64,000 bases of DNA from Flaccisagitta enflata (GCA_965153355.1 OZ231127.1:32426001-32490000), one strand, 5' to 3'. Positions 39,317-51,165 are shown, counted from the stretch's first letter. Program-made: numbers and translations. The notes: a model not told the origin generated them from the sequence alone.

Positions 39317-39667
39317 CGGAATGGAGTCGACGATCTGTTGGAAGTAGAATTGATCCAAGTCGTCGTCTTCGAAAAAAGATTTTGGCGCCGCGTCAAAAAT
39401 CGGCGACGTGACTCTCGTTGTCGGCGACGGCGATGCGATTCGCGGCGTCGGCGTTTTTATCCTCGGCACCGGTGGTGACATCATTCGTCCTTTGATGATG
39501 ACACCGCCGGCGTTGACAGGTCCGGAATTGCCGATAACTGGCTTGACGGCGTCTCTGCGGATGCGCGCCGGTGAGAGTAACTTCCGGTTGGAACCGGCGC
39601 CTTCGTCAACCTCCGTCGTGGCCGATAGTCGACGTCGGCGAAACATTTCCGCCGCAGCCGACGACAT
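39317..39667 (-). CDS. Probable first coding exon of an unrecognised gene
   Basis: A 117-codon frame from ATG to a good GTAAGA donor at 39,311-39,316 (phase 0). The start MSSAAAEMFRRRRLS is basic. A Pro/Ser/Arg-rich middle follows with repeats of the kind PRIKTPTPRIASPSP, then an acidic-aromatic end (FFEDDDLDQFYFQQIVDSIP). GC content and CpG density are high, like the other real exons here. I recognise no family. It is likely a disordered N-terminus with Ser/Thr-Pro phosphorylation sites. Following exons should lie on the minus strand below 39,310; candidates are listed at 37,865-38,345. Confidence 0.6.
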
Positions 39668-40322
39668 TGTTGGGGCGGCTATATGTTGATCAATTTAAAT
39701 ATCTCTCTTTATTCTTGATGGAGTTTCGTGCACATGTGATAAAGACGAAGGTGCAGACGAAAATTTTATTTTAGGCGACTTCAAAAATGTAAAATGCGCA
39801 TGGTCAGTGACGCTGCATAGTCCGAGAATATTTCAGTGATAGTTAAATGAGTTTTCAGACCAATCCTAGTTTACCGAATTCCATTTTCGTGGTGGAGAAT
39901 CGTTGACAGTTAGCGATATCTTTTTACTCTTTGGAGAAACAAAGAAACAAATTATTGAATTGAAGGTGGACAATGAGCAGTGATCGATAAATCGTGCACT
40001 GCTCGACCGCCTTGTACGCAGAGACCCCTAATTAACGATGAATGAACAGAACAAGAAACGCAGAAAAAATCGAAGAAGGAAAAAGAATGGGAGGACGAGG
40101 GAGAGGAACCGTGTAAATCGCGGATCACCAAAAAGACGAAGAAACAGTGACTCCCTCAGCTCACCAACCAGCATCAATCCCGTGGTCAATCTCGGGTCTT
40201 TGTGACCACGTGATCAAACACACTTCTTCTAGGGAGCTGACCTATTATTCATCATCGTTGCATTACTACAAGACGAGGGGTTGTTCGTTTGCCGGTGCGT
40301 TTGATGGCTGGTTGTTTCTATT

Positions 40323-40419
40323 TTAGTTGCGGACACGAAACTCTATAAGAGGCTTTGTCCGTCCGTTGGTCCGTTGGTCCGTTGGTCCATCATGGTGATC
40401 GAATTGTTTTTCTCTCGTA

Positions 40420-40510
<91 letters not shown>
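40323..40510 (+). mobile_element. Hairpin-headed element cut by (TC)n
   Basis: Head AGTTGCGGACACGAAACTC (one stem mismatch), CTATAAGAGGC, (GTCCGTTG)n core, then a (TC)n tract 40,420-40,507 in place of the rest. Confidence 0.7.
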
Positions 40511-40511
<1 letters not shown>

Positions 40512-41036
40512 GACAAATCACGGACAATCACGCGACGGCGATGTTTCTCAGGGAATCCAACTTCGGACTCGTGACGTTCGTGAGGAAAAAGAGAAAAGGG
40601 GAAGAAAACGCGATTAGGCCTTGGAGAATAAGTTTTTAAAAGAGGAGACGCGGCGAAGATGAAAGAACGTCACAATTCGAAAAGAGTGAGCGGGGCCGGG
40701 GGGGGGGCTTCTTCTTCTCGTGGAAGGGTTTGACGATGAGTAGAATGAGATAAGGCGACGTAGATAAGAGGGTTGAGGAAGAAGATGTGCGGGGGAGGTG
40801 ATAAAAGATAACTTACGACATGTAACGGGGGCCGGGGGTGATGATTGTAGGGAGGAGGATGTGGAAGAGGATGATGAAGAAAAGAGAGACAGGGAGAAGG
40901 GGGTGGGAGGGGAAACTTGGCGAAGGAGAAAAGGATAACGAGGGTTGTGAAGATGATGGACAAGGCGCCATGGTCACAAGAGCCGTGGGAGAGTTGAGGG
41001 TAGGGGGGGAGTTTGACAAGTGAGGTTATTGGTTAA

Positions 41037-41180
41037 ACAAGGCCAAAAAGGCCAACGATGCGTCCTCCTTGACTGAATGTTTTTTATGTATGAATATTTT
41101 TCTGAAGAAATGGTTCTTTTTATGAATAAATGTTGTTTATGAATGAATAAATTATATAATGAATGAATGACATAACGAAT
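41037..41180 (-). mobile_element. Hairpin-family distal end with (GAAT)n core
   Basis: AACAAGGCCAAAAAGGCCAA, CGATGCGTCCTCC, then GAATGTTTTTTATGTATGAA. It parallels 16,575-16,690. Confidence 0.6.
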
Positions 41181-41393
41181 CAATGATAACACCCCTGACA
41201 AAATTAGGCGAACTGGGGTTGAATTTCATGTATTTGAGCCTGACAAAGTGATTTAAATGGTACTTTGGGATATGTAGAAATGGACTAAGGTAAATTCCAT
41301 CTAAGTTCAGTCAAAATTACCAAAAAGAATAGGTTGAAATCCTATTTCATAGCCATTCTCTGATAAAAGACAGTTCCACTTTGTCCATTATTA

Positions 41394-42503
41394 CCAGTAA
41401 TGGCGGCTGTCGCCGTGAGGAAGAAAGTCGTAAGCGTTGTTCACTTTTCACCAAGCTTTTATCTTCAGTCAATGCAATTCTTTTCATTTGTTAGATCAAA
41501 TTAAGAGCAATTGTATGTATTGGTTGTTCTGAAAATCAGAGAAAAAAAGGACTGAGCCAAATGAGCTAACTGAGCAAAAATATTCAAAATCACTCAACCA
41601 GACAACCAGCCATGCATACTGACATGCTTTCTTGTATTTGCATGCCTAAATCAAAACATTTATTCATTTATCTGTTATTAAATTAAAAAAAAAGAGCAAG
41701 CTTAATGAGCTAAATGAGCTAGAATACTTTAAAAACACCCTCACAGATGAGCAGCTCTGCTCACTGACATGCTTTCTTGTATTTGCTTGCTTAAACATTT
41801 ATCAATATATTAGTTCATTTATTGCATTTTTTATAAGAAAAAAAAGACTGAGCAAAGTGAGCTAAATGAGCTAAAATGCTCAAAATCACCCTCACAGATG
41901 AGCAGCTGTGCTCATAAGCATGTTTTCTTGTATTTGCATGCTCAAACAAAAACATAGACACTTCTTTATTTATCTTACACAAAATCATAAAAAATAGAAA
42001 AAAATTCGGAGCTGCTGATTGAGTCTCTGCACGATTTTGTTTTTCTTTCAGAATCCTCCGCCTGAGCGAATTAAATTCGAATAGATTCGGGTCATCATAC
42101 ATGAAACCCAGCCAACCCTTAGCCTTAAAGCAAAACCTTGTCCCTAACCCTAACCCTAAAACTACCCCCAACCCTAACCCTAAACCCACCCCTAACCCTA
42201 ATTTTAAAAAAACGCTTAAAAAGTCTTAAAAACAAAAGATCGACAGACGCTTGTTCAAGTGTACCAAAAATTCAATTTGAATTTTTATTAATTTAATCTT
42301 TAAAGAATCATAGCGCAAAAAATATTTGTCGTAGAGAATTCTGCTTGGTGCCAAATTAAAGAGAATTATTAAATTTACTTACCCTGTTAATTTCATTGGA
42401 GGCCTCAATCGGTCGGTAGAGATTCGCAACTTCCTAATAAGAAAATAAAAACCCTGTTTCTCTCAAATATGTCAAAAAGTCGAAGACTGACTTCGACTTT
42501 TTT
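41394..42503 (-). mobile_element. Helitron-like non-autonomous element, copy C
   Basis: Minus strand: TCGGGAAAAAAGTCGAAGTC, palindrome, body, GGCGACAGCCGCC hairpin, ATTACTGG end, host T. The body has about three imperfect 130-bp repeats, each with TGAGCTAAATGAGCTA and a CTGACATGCTTTCTTGTATT tail. The host base before TC is G, not A. Confidence 0.65.
42139..42202 (-). repeat. Interstitial telomere-like (TTAGGG)n
   Basis: CCCTAACCCTAACCCTAAA and variants, about nine units with decay, inside the Helitron-like copy C. The hexamer matches the common animal telomere repeat. Confidence 0.85.
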
Positions 42504-43080
42504 CCCGACCAAGTTTCTTATTGCACATTTTTTTAGCCTCGAGGGCTGCCCCTGCCCATTTCTTTGACCTCCTCTCTTTGTTTTATCTACAAAGTGAGTT
42601 TTTAGCCATCAAAGGCCAAAAAACTTGGGTATAGGCCGCAAAAAAACAGCTGTAGGGTTGTGCCATCTTTTTGTAAAAATATTTCTGGGAAAATCCGTCA
42701 CAATCTGATTTGCCATTTCTGACTTATCACCTTCTCATCCTTTTACCAGTGAATAATCCCCGTATGTTGCTCTACTATGTTAAAATATCACATTTTAGCT
42801 ATCTCTATGTCAAATCTTGCAGAGCTTGGGCCAACATTTCACCCTCTAGGGCATATGTTCCCAGTTCGCCTAATTATGTCAGGGGTGTTATAATGAATGA
42901 ATTATTTAATGTATAGAGCTCCAAAGGCTCTTGTCCTTATTTTGTTTTGTTTTTTTGGGTTGCAATGTAATGTTGTCCAAGTCATACAGTATGCTACTTT
43001 TACTGAGTTGGTACCAATTTTCAGATGAAAAATACAAAATTCTGAAGCTTTTTATAAATACATTACGCAATCAACAGACC

Positions 43081-43137
43081 AAACAACCAACCAACGGATG
43101 CAGCCTATCATAGAGATGCGAAGACGCATCTAAAAAG
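43081..43137 (-). mobile_element. Hairpin head fragment, AGATGCG/CGCATCT
   Basis: Minus strand TTTTTAGATGCGTCTTCGCA, TCTCTATGATAGGCTGCATC. The head is only 55 bp long, with a fully compensated stem. Confidence 0.65.
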
Positions 43138-43426
43138 ACCATTGACTGGTCCAGGCTAGAGTCTCGGCGAGGTTCTAAGGACAGGTGAACAGAAAGGACA
43201 ATAAGCGAGGTATCCGCCCTTTTTCTTCTTTTTCTTCTTTTTTTTTTCTTTTTTTTTTTTTCTCTTTACCTGGTTGAATTTTTTCCCTTTTGATCCTTCA
43301 AGCCCCAGAAATTTGTGATAATTCTATGAGTTGTGCAACATTTTGCAGTAATAAACCTTCCGCAAGTGTGAAAAGATAAAAAAAAGATCAAAATCAATGG
43401 TGTGTAAATCTTTACGATGCCCCTTT

Positions 43427-43668
43427 TTAGTTGCGGACACGCAACTCCATAAGAGGCTTTGTCCGTCCGTCAGTCCGTTGGTCCGTTGGTCTGTTGGTCC
43501 GTTCACTCCATCAGCACAAGTCGAAAAGTGGGAAAACGAGTGTTTTAGAAGTTTTTTGTGTATGTGTATGTGTTGGGAAGAGTGTTGGGCGGGGCTTTTG
43601 GTGTGGATGGGGGTTGGACACCCCTGCCCACCCGTTCGCAACGATATCGTGACCCCGCGTCACTTGTT
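43427..43668 (+). mobile_element. Hairpin-headed element, long form
   Basis: Head AGTTGCGGACACGCAACTCC, ATAAGAGGCTTTGTCC, (GTCCGTTG)n core, CACAAGTCGAAAAGTGGGAA, GTGGATGGGGGTTGGAC, distal arm CGTTCGCAACG, then ATATCGTGACCCCGCGTCAC. It represents a sub-family ending in GTGACCCCGCGTCACTTGTT, which itself holds the small hairpin GTGACcccgcGTCAC. Confidence 0.8.
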
Positions 43669-43718
43669 ATCCCTTTAACGGCTACATCGGTTTGTTCGTT
43701 CCCCGATAAGGATATTTT

Positions 43719-43803
43719 TTGGGGGATGCATTTGATGAGTGCGGACGGATTTGTCTTGGAAGGCAGTCACAGCGAAGGCAGTCAAACGAAGCTTTTCACA
43801 ACT
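43719..43803 (+). other. Possible terminal coding exon
   Basis: After CCCGATAAG the frame GATATTTTTTGG... encodes about 28 residues (GMHLMSADGFVLEGSHSEG) and then a stop. It looks protein-like and CpG-rich, but no neighbouring exon or family was found. The minus strand is also open here. Confidence 0.2.
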
Positions 43804-43842
43804 CATCGATGAGATTTTATCGCGATCCCAGGCGTGGGAGAG

Positions 43843-43992
<150 letters not shown>

Positions 43993-44534
43993 TGAAAATC
44001 GGACAGACAGACACGCAGTCAGAATCATAGGATGAACACGAATCTTGTTGATGGGAGCCTGGGAGGGGATTGAGGCCATGAGGCCTGGCAGTTGGGTGGG
44101 GGGCGGTGGCGGGGGGGAACACCGCACTGTTGAGCCAGTTAACCCCAACCAAGAGTGCTTGAGTAGTTTATCTACCGTCGCGGTCGCGGTCGGGTGGTTT
44201 TTCCAGGCGCGGTTGATTAGTTTCTCAATAAACGATGCAAAAATTATTTCTTTTATCATCTTTCATTTTCCTTTTTCCCTTTTGTTATTCTTCCCCTCAC
44301 TTTGACCACCACCAGAGCGTTGTTATAAATCGAGGCGTTGTTTATCTTGTGATTTTTCGAGATAACGCTTGCGCCAGGCGAGTTCGCGGCTTTGTAAAAA
44401 CAGTCATTTTCTGGGGGTTTACTCTTGGGGATGACGTTACAAAGTGAGCTAGACGGAGGAACAATAGAGAAAGACGTCAGATATCCATGCTTGAAAAAGC
44501 GGTCCACTGTTTATTTGTTTAGAAGAAACATGAT

Positions 44535-45535
44535 TTTTAGTTGCGGACACGCAACTCTACCAGTAATGGCAGCTGTCACTGTGAGGAAAAAAGTCGTAAG
44601 CATTGGTCACTTTTCACCATCTTCAGTCACTGAAATTTTGTTAGATCAAATCAAAAGCAATTGTATGTATTGACTGCACTGAAAATCAGGGAAAAATAGG
44701 ACTGAGCCAAATGAGCTAGATGAGCTAAAATATTTAAAATGATTCAACCAGACAACCAGCTTTGCTCACTGACATGCTTTCTTGTATTCGCATGCTTAAA
44801 TCAAAACATTAATTTATTTATCCTGTTTAAAATCAGAGAAAAAGCGCAAGCTAAATGAGCTAAATGAGCTAGAATACTTGAAAACGCCCTCACAGATGAG
44901 CAGCTCTGCTCACTGACATGTGTTTTTATTTGCTTGCTTAAACAAGTTTGAAAATATTTATTTATTTATCATATTTGAAATCAGAAAGAACAGACTGAGC
45001 TAAGTGAGCTAAATGAGCTAAAATGCTAAAAAATACCCTCACAGATGAGCAGCTGTGCTCATAAACATATTTTCTTGTATTTGCATGCTCAAGTAAACAT
45101 AAATACACTCCTTTATTGATCAAACACAAGATCATAAAAAATCGAAAAAATTCCATTCAAATTTTTCGTAAATAAATCTTTAAAAAATCATAGCGCGAAA
45201 AGTATTTGTTGTAGAGCATTCTGCTTGGCGCCAAATGAAAGAGAATTATCAAATTTACTTACCCTATCAATTTCATTGGAGGCCCCAATCGCCCCTGGGA
45301 GAGCCTCAACTTTCCCATAAGAAAATGAAAACCCTGTTTCTCTCGAATATGTCAAAAAGTCGAAGTCTGACTTCGACTTTTTTCCCGATAAGAGGCTTTG
45401 TCCGTCCGTCTGTCGGTCGGTCGGTGGGTCAGTCGGTTGGTCGGTCCGTCACGCTCGAGTTGAAAAGTGGGAAAACGCGTATTTCCGCCCCTGTCCACTC
45501 GTCCGCAACTGATGGCCGTGTGTCCGGCCTAGTTT
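44535..45535 (+). mobile_element. Hairpin-headed element split by a Helitron-like insertion
   Basis: The head TTTTAGTTGCGGACACGCAA, CTCTA ends at 44,559. The rest, TAAGAGGCTTTGTCC, core, distal arm CGTCCGCAACTG and end GTGTCCGGCCTAGTTTA, resumes at 45,389. Joining the two pieces restores the family consensus CTCTATAAGAGGC with nothing lost or duplicated. Confidence 0.85.
44560..45388 (-). mobile_element. Helitron-like non-autonomous element, copy D, with exact borders
   Basis: 829 bp. On the minus strand: host A, then TCGGGAAAAAAGTCGAAGTC with the palindrome near the start, about three TGAGCTAAATGAGCTA-containing repeats, a hairpin near the 3' end (GTGACAGCTGCC region), and CATTACTGG, then host T. 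5'-TC, 3'-CTGG (CTRR) and insertion between A and T without duplication are Helitron hallmarks. No Rep/helicase is coded here. Confidence 0.75.
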
Positions 45536-45732
45536 AATTGTTCAAAGTTGAATTTTACTGGTTATCATGAACTGCAAAACAATTAGTCTGTTTATATTGC
45601 CATCTATTAGTACTAAATTGTAATTGTTTTAAGTCTGATAACTTACAGAACTGTTGCTTACAAAAATTACTTAAAAATAACAGATGATGGAGTCGATTGG
45701 TTTATCATGGTTTTAATCATGTAGACATTTGA

Positions 45733-45770
<38 letters not shown>

Positions 45771-45902
45771 CTTCCTCTCTGTGTACATATTTGTGTGTTT
45801 TGGGACAAAAAGGAAAAAAAATTGTCGCCGATTTCTGATGAGTTTTTAGGGTTCTATTTGTCCATCGACCCCAGTGACCTTGATGATCACAATAGATGAG
45901 AA

Positions 45903-45904
<2 letters not shown>

Positions 45905-45970
<66 letters not shown>
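45905..45970. repeat. (GA)n microsatellite
   Basis: About 32 GA units; a (TC)n tract is at 45,736-45,766. A 78-codon frame at 46,016-46,252 (+) next to it has no recognisable domain. Confidence 0.9.
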
Positions 45971-45976
<6 letters not shown>

Positions 45977-46259
45977 CTATTCTACCACCCTTGAGTAGGA
46001 GTCACAGCTGGAGAGTTGAGGAGGCAGAAAACTCGACTCGAAAAATTGGTTCTTTTTGGAAGTAAATCTGTTGTAAATCAGAAATCGTCGTCGGATGCAA
46101 TTCAAAAGGGGACAAATAAATCTCGCTGGCAAGTGGGAATCGACAGTAAAATCAGAAATACTTTGGGAACGACGCAAAAAGAAGGAAAGGACGAGTCCCT
46201 GGATGGACGGAAAAAGTTACATCCGAATATTACGAAAATTGTCAAAGATTGATGAGATT

Positions 46260-46881
46260 TTTTTTACATTTAAAAAATGAATGAGTCGCTTAAGACGGGA
46301 GAATATGGCAGGGTTAAACAGTCTTCGGCGGAGAGAGTGAGATGCCATGAATTTGTACTGTTCATTAACAATTTAGTATTTGAAATTGCAGCTGAATCAA
46401 ATGACTGAGATGAGCGAGTTTAACAGGATAAGGACGTGCCAGGGATATGTCTTTGATGAACGTGGGATTAGTGGGCAAGTAAATCGGTGTGAAAACGAAT
46501 AGGGATAGGTTAAGGGCAAGGAAATGAACAAAGATAGTACGAGTTGGCCGTTGCGTTTATGAAATTAGTCCAAATGCTCACGGTTTTTACAGAATTGTTA
46601 AAAAAATTCAATCTTTTTTCTTGTGATTTAACGTCAAGGAAAATTACTGACTTTGTTTTTGATAATTTTCTTTGTGATTTTGTTTCATCTTTGTTTATTT
46701 TTCTTGTTTGATTCTTTAATAGCGCCGATTGATTTAAAGTGAGTCAAATCGCGAAAACTCCAAAGATAAGATTTTGGGCATTTTTATGAATTATTTCGGC
46801 GAGCCAAAAAATAGAGGTCAATAGCCATCATCTTCCAAAACCCCGGAGCGCTAAGGAGCTAGGAGTGAGGCGGCCCTTCAG

Positions 46882-46978
<97 letters not shown>

Positions 46979-48350
46979 CTAGAGAGAATTGAAAAATAAG
47001 ATAAAAGGAAGAAAAAGATAGAAAAAGATAGAAAAAGTATGAAGAATAAGCAGAGAAACGAAAGAAACAAAAAACAGACAAATAAACAAACAAAAAAAAC
47101 TAAACAAACACATAAACAAAACAACAAAAAGACAAACAGAAACTTAGCTGAGCAGAAAAAGGAAAAACTTGAGCAAAAGAAAGTGCCAGAAAAAGCAGAA
47201 AGATAAGAAATAGCTTAAGCAAAAGGAAGTACAAAGTTTTAAGTCATATTATCTGGCAAAGGCGGGGGGGGGGGGGGATAATGGTGGCATTGATGTTTTT
47301 GGCGGTGGAGGGGGCGAGGGAGGATGCGGGGTAGAAAGGCGGTGGTTACGATGTCGGCGGCAGAAGTAGAAGCAGCGGTCCATCAAACCTGATTTGCGAT
47401 ACTTTTGGATCGATTTTCGATCGCCACATTTTTAGATCTTTCCAAAATGAAAAACAAACAATGATTATAAAAATCTTTGCACCAGACTACAACCAACACA
47501 ACATGTCTATCCGCCCTTTACGTACAAATCTTGAACAAACAAGTTTCACGTCCTCTATGCGATAGATTTTCAGTACAATGACAGGTTTAGACTACAATTT
47601 AAATTAAAAATAAAATACAAATGAATAGATTTCAGACGGACAAAGTTAGAAACGGCCGCAGACAGCCAAACAAACAGAAAAACAGACAAACAGACAGCCT
47701 TACAGACGGACGACCAAGCACTAGAAACATCCTGAACCACTTATTAAAGCGCGATTTCTTGTACACAAGAGAAGGAATAAAAACCAGATGAGTTAAGTTT
47801 GATGAGGAAATACTAGATCGACAAATTGAGGCAAAGAAAAGAGAAAGGAGAATTAAGGAAGAAATAACGATTGCTTAAAGGGAAAAGGGGGGTTGTAGAC
47901 TGTAGAGTGAGGATGCCAGCAAAGGATCAAATACGTGTTTTAACGTCGGTAAAAGTTATCTAGTAGTTCTTGATTTACGAATCATGGACGAGAAAGAAAA
48001 TCGAAATGGTCGGCTGTGCCGGTGCATATGACTTGGGAGTAATGCTTTTTTTTTTGCGCTGCAGCAACACTCGCCGCGCAAATGACTTTGTTTCTTGGGT
48101 ATAGGGGAAAATATGGTGGTATCCGATATCCCTTTACTTTCCATTTTCCTCTTTTCTTTCTTTTTGATTTCTTCTTTCTTTTTTTTTTTTCTATTTGTGA
48201 GAGAGGAAAATAAATCGCTCAAATTTGATCTCCTTATTTCCCTGTTTATATTCACAGTCCTGTATACATTTTGAATATCGAATTATGTGTTTACGAAGGC
48301 GTCGATTTAAAAAAGCGATCAGAAAAAAAGGCGTAGAACATTAACGTAAA
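46260..48350. other. No gene recognised; contains (GA)n and homopolymer-rich DNA
   Basis: (GA)n at 46,885-46,972, AAACAAAC-type repeats at 47,060-47,135, poly-G at 47,263-47,277, and a GGTGG-rich stretch to 47,380. No supported exon. Confidence 0.5.
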
Positions 48351-48355
48351 TTTTA

Positions 48356-48533
48356 AACAAGGCCGAGAACACGGCTACCCCAGTTGCGTGCGGGTGAGCA
48401 GGAGTTGTATTTGAGGTCATTAGAGCATTTGGGCAGGAGCAGCGAGGCCAAAGACCGCAAAAACATAAACAAAAGTAGAAAGTGACGGACCGTCAAAACA
48501 GAGGGTAGAGTCGCGTAGCACGCGACTAAAAAA
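48356..48533 (-). mobile_element. Hairpin-headed element, TGC variant
   Basis: Minus strand: TTTTTAGTCGCGTGCTACGC, GACTCTACCCTC, core, TGCTCACCCGCACGCAACTG, GGGTAGCCGTGTTCTCGGCC. The 5' arm AGTCGCGTGC pairs with distal GCACGCAACT (one mismatch). Confidence 0.8.
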
Positions 48534-49185
48534 GGCGATCAGAAAAAAAGGCGGAAAACATAAACGTAGAGCCTCTAGTAATTTTTTTTCTTCCTGTTGT
48601 AGATTTTCTTTCTTTAAAACAAATGAAGGCTTTTTGGTCGGCAAGAAAGTATTTCGCAACGAAGATGTAGTTGTGCGTCCATGACCACTATTTTTTTATT
48701 TCTTTGAAATTTTGATTTAAAAAATGTATTTGCGATTTTTTATCAAATAGAGAAAGCGGAGCTGAGCTAACTAGCAGTTCAAATTGAGTTAAAACTTTTG
48801 CCAACACAAAAAAAGGATGGACTAGGTCACCGAGTACGTTAGTCGCTTCGGAGGCAATCTTTTTATCAAAAAGATAGCTTACCGTCCGTCGGTCCATCGG
48901 CCAATCTCTCCAGAAGAATCAATTTCATTTTGTTCGTAAAGAAGGCAACATGCTAGGTAACGGCGGCAAAACCATGTTTCCTTGTCAACCTTGCTTTTGT
49001 TTCTTGGTTGGTTATTTTAGCACCACTTTCATATATATGAATAATTTCTACTGTCATAACAATTTTTGGAGATAAAGTTATATTTCATTTATGTTACAAA
49101 GGGAAAGTCAACCGCGCAACGGATTGAAAATGCGAAACGACTGCGACTGCGAGTTTGTATTCGTTTCACTTTCTCGGTTGTAGTT

Positions 49186-49318
49186 TTTAGGTGCGACAAA
49201 GCACCTCTATAACTGGCTGTGTCCGTTGGTTGGTTGGTCGGTTGGTCTGTCTGTGGGGTAACGCATTCGTTCGACGATCCACACGTCGCACCTTATTGGC
49301 CTACTTGGCCTTGTTACT
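49186..49318 (+). mobile_element. Hairpin-headed element, GGCCTACTTGGCC subtype, reference copy
   Basis: Head AGGTGCGACAAAGCACCTC, TATAACTGGCTGTGTCC, (GGTT/GGTC)n core, GCATTCGTTCGACGATCCAC, distal arm ACGTCGCACCT, end TATTGGCCTACTTGGCCTTG. AGGTGCGAC is the exact complement of GTCGCACCT. Confidence 0.85.
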
Positions 49319-49517
49319 TGTAATTCGATTTGGGTTATTTTCCTTAGCCTCGACGTCAAAACACAACTCACACAGGAGAGATTGCAACAATTTTCTTTTA
49401 ATTGAATGGAATGAGACTAATAAAAGGAATGTCGGGAGCGTTGATGTATTTCAGAATTTTTATGCGACTTTGATTGGGTTCCCAGTCTACTTGTAACATT
49501 GAAACAATATCTATCAG

Positions 49518-49690
49518 CTACAGTTACACCCCTCTCCAACGGGTTTTAACGAAAAAGAAAATCTATCTGCTACAGGCGAAATTCTGTTTTAGCCAACATA
49601 AACTACAAAACGAATTAATCCGCGTTAGCCCAAAATCTGTAGGTGGAATCACATTACCGGCCTGTCCGTTAGAGCGGGGTTTAACAGTGT
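49518..49690. mobile_element. Short inverted-repeat element, relative of 8,871-9,051
   Basis: CTACAGTTACACCCCTCTCC at the left, GTTAGAGCGGGGTTTAACAG at the right. The middle GCGAAATTCTGTTTTAGCCA resembles the other copy. Confidence 0.6.
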
Positions 49691-50057
49691 TATTTTTCCC
49701 ATCATTGTCCGAAGAAGACACTGGACAATTAACTTTGACAAGGATGTTTTATCTTGAATAAAATATACTCCTTTTTTCGAGAGTTGAAAAAGTCGGTTAA
49801 TCGGCAAATTTCCTCTTGTAAACGCGACTTTTCGCTTTTGATTCTCCGCCGACGAAATCATTTCCGTTATGAAAGATGCTCAAAAATCGTGAAGTGGATT
49901 TTCTTTTCCTGATGAAATTTGGCGCAAAACTCTTGAAAATTAGGCCATTATTCTTTTGTTTGGTATCTTAATCGGCCGATTCCTGGACTCCCGATTCATT
50001 TCGCATTCCATGGTTAATATGTCCCCCCTTTTTTTTCTTTTTGGCCCCAATGTAAAT

Positions 50058-50480
50058 ACAACCAGCTGCATTGAGTTGAAATTAGGAAGTAAAAACAATT
50101 AGCTAGATCTTGTAGTAACCAAGAAGTAAAAACAATGAAGATAATAAGCTTAAGAAAGGTAAAATTAGGAAGTAAAAACAATAACCTCAATTGAGATGAA
50201 AATAAGAAGTAAAAAAAACTTTGAATTTAAGTAGAAACCAAGAAGTAAAGACAATCAGCTGAATATTGGAGAATAAGGAAGTAATAACAAACAGCTGAAT
50301 TGAGTTAAAATTAGGAAGTAGAAACAATCAGCTAAATTTAGATGAATGTAATAAGTTAAAAACAAAAAGCTGATTTTATTAGTGATTAGTGAGTAAAAAC
50401 AATCAGCTGAATTCAGTAGAAATGAGGAAGTAGAAACAATCAGCTGAAATTAGTAGAAATTAGGAAGTAAAAACAATCGC
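50058..50480. repeat. About 36-bp minisatellite
   Basis: Around eleven units, each with AGGAAGTAAAAACAATCAGC and TGAATTNAGTNGAAATT, with unit length varying 33-40 bp. Confidence 0.85.
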
Positions 50481-50924
50481 TTGGTCGCGTCGAATTTGGT
50501 GACGTCATCTTCAGATGTTCATCCAAAAAAGAGAGGAAAGCATCACGGCTCGCTCTCTCACTCTTTCTCTCTCTCTCTCTCTCGCGAACAAACGATAATT
50601 GGGAGCAATTAACCGTAAATTAGTCAGGAGGACCAAAATACTGATGGAATTCAAACGTAAGAGTACACATCAGGATGGGACAGCATCGACATCGTTTGCT
50701 CCATTTATCATACCAAATATTCGAAAAATTTGAAATCTAATCTATTCAGATATTTAAAAAGAATTATAACACAAAATTTTCGAAAAATTTGAAATCTAAT
50801 CATTTCACATTTTTTTTTTTAGATTGTTCAAAAAAAACATTTTGCTATTTAGAGATGAAAGGCAGTATTTGATCTGTGGTACCAGTGCTTACCCATGCCC
50901 TGCCTCAGTGGCTTGTAAGTCTTC

Positions 50925-51165
50925 ACTCTTGTTGACGGGGAAGCAGGGTCCCTGTAGAAAACAGGACCAATCTGTCCATTTATAGGCCACGATCTGGGTC
51001 TTTAAGGCCAGGATATGGATCGAAGAAGCTAGGATTTTGAGTCTTAGAGGCCGTGATCGTGATTAAGGAATGAAAACCAAAATGAGGATTTCCTAGCCAA
51101 GATTTGCACGGATTTGGGAAAATCTTGGGCCCTGGAGGTCACGAAGTCCTGTGGACGGAAGACGG
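50925..51165. mobile_element. Decayed relative of the 11.1-12.3 kb composite element
   Basis: GGGTCCCTGTAGAAAACAGG, CCAATCTGTCCA, degenerate 21-bp units (AGGCCAGGATATGGATC), and GGTCACGAAGTCCTGTGGAC at the far end. Confidence 0.55.

Larger units (their letters stand above)
41187..42890. mobile_element. TA-flanked inverted-repeat element carrying a nested Helitron-like copy
   Basis: Ends TAACACCCCTGACAAAATTA and TAATTATGTCAGGGGTGTTA, matching the Tc1-like element at 27,297. The insert 41,394-42,503 is the Helitron-like copy C. The remaining own sequence is about 0.6 kb, the same size as the 27.3-kb element, and both have GAATTTCATG/GAAATTTGAC-like starts. Confidence 0.75.

Noticed and set aside
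48356-48533. Possible tRNA-derived SINE
   Set aside because: No A or B box, no poly(A) tail. The structure fits the hairpin-headed family instead.
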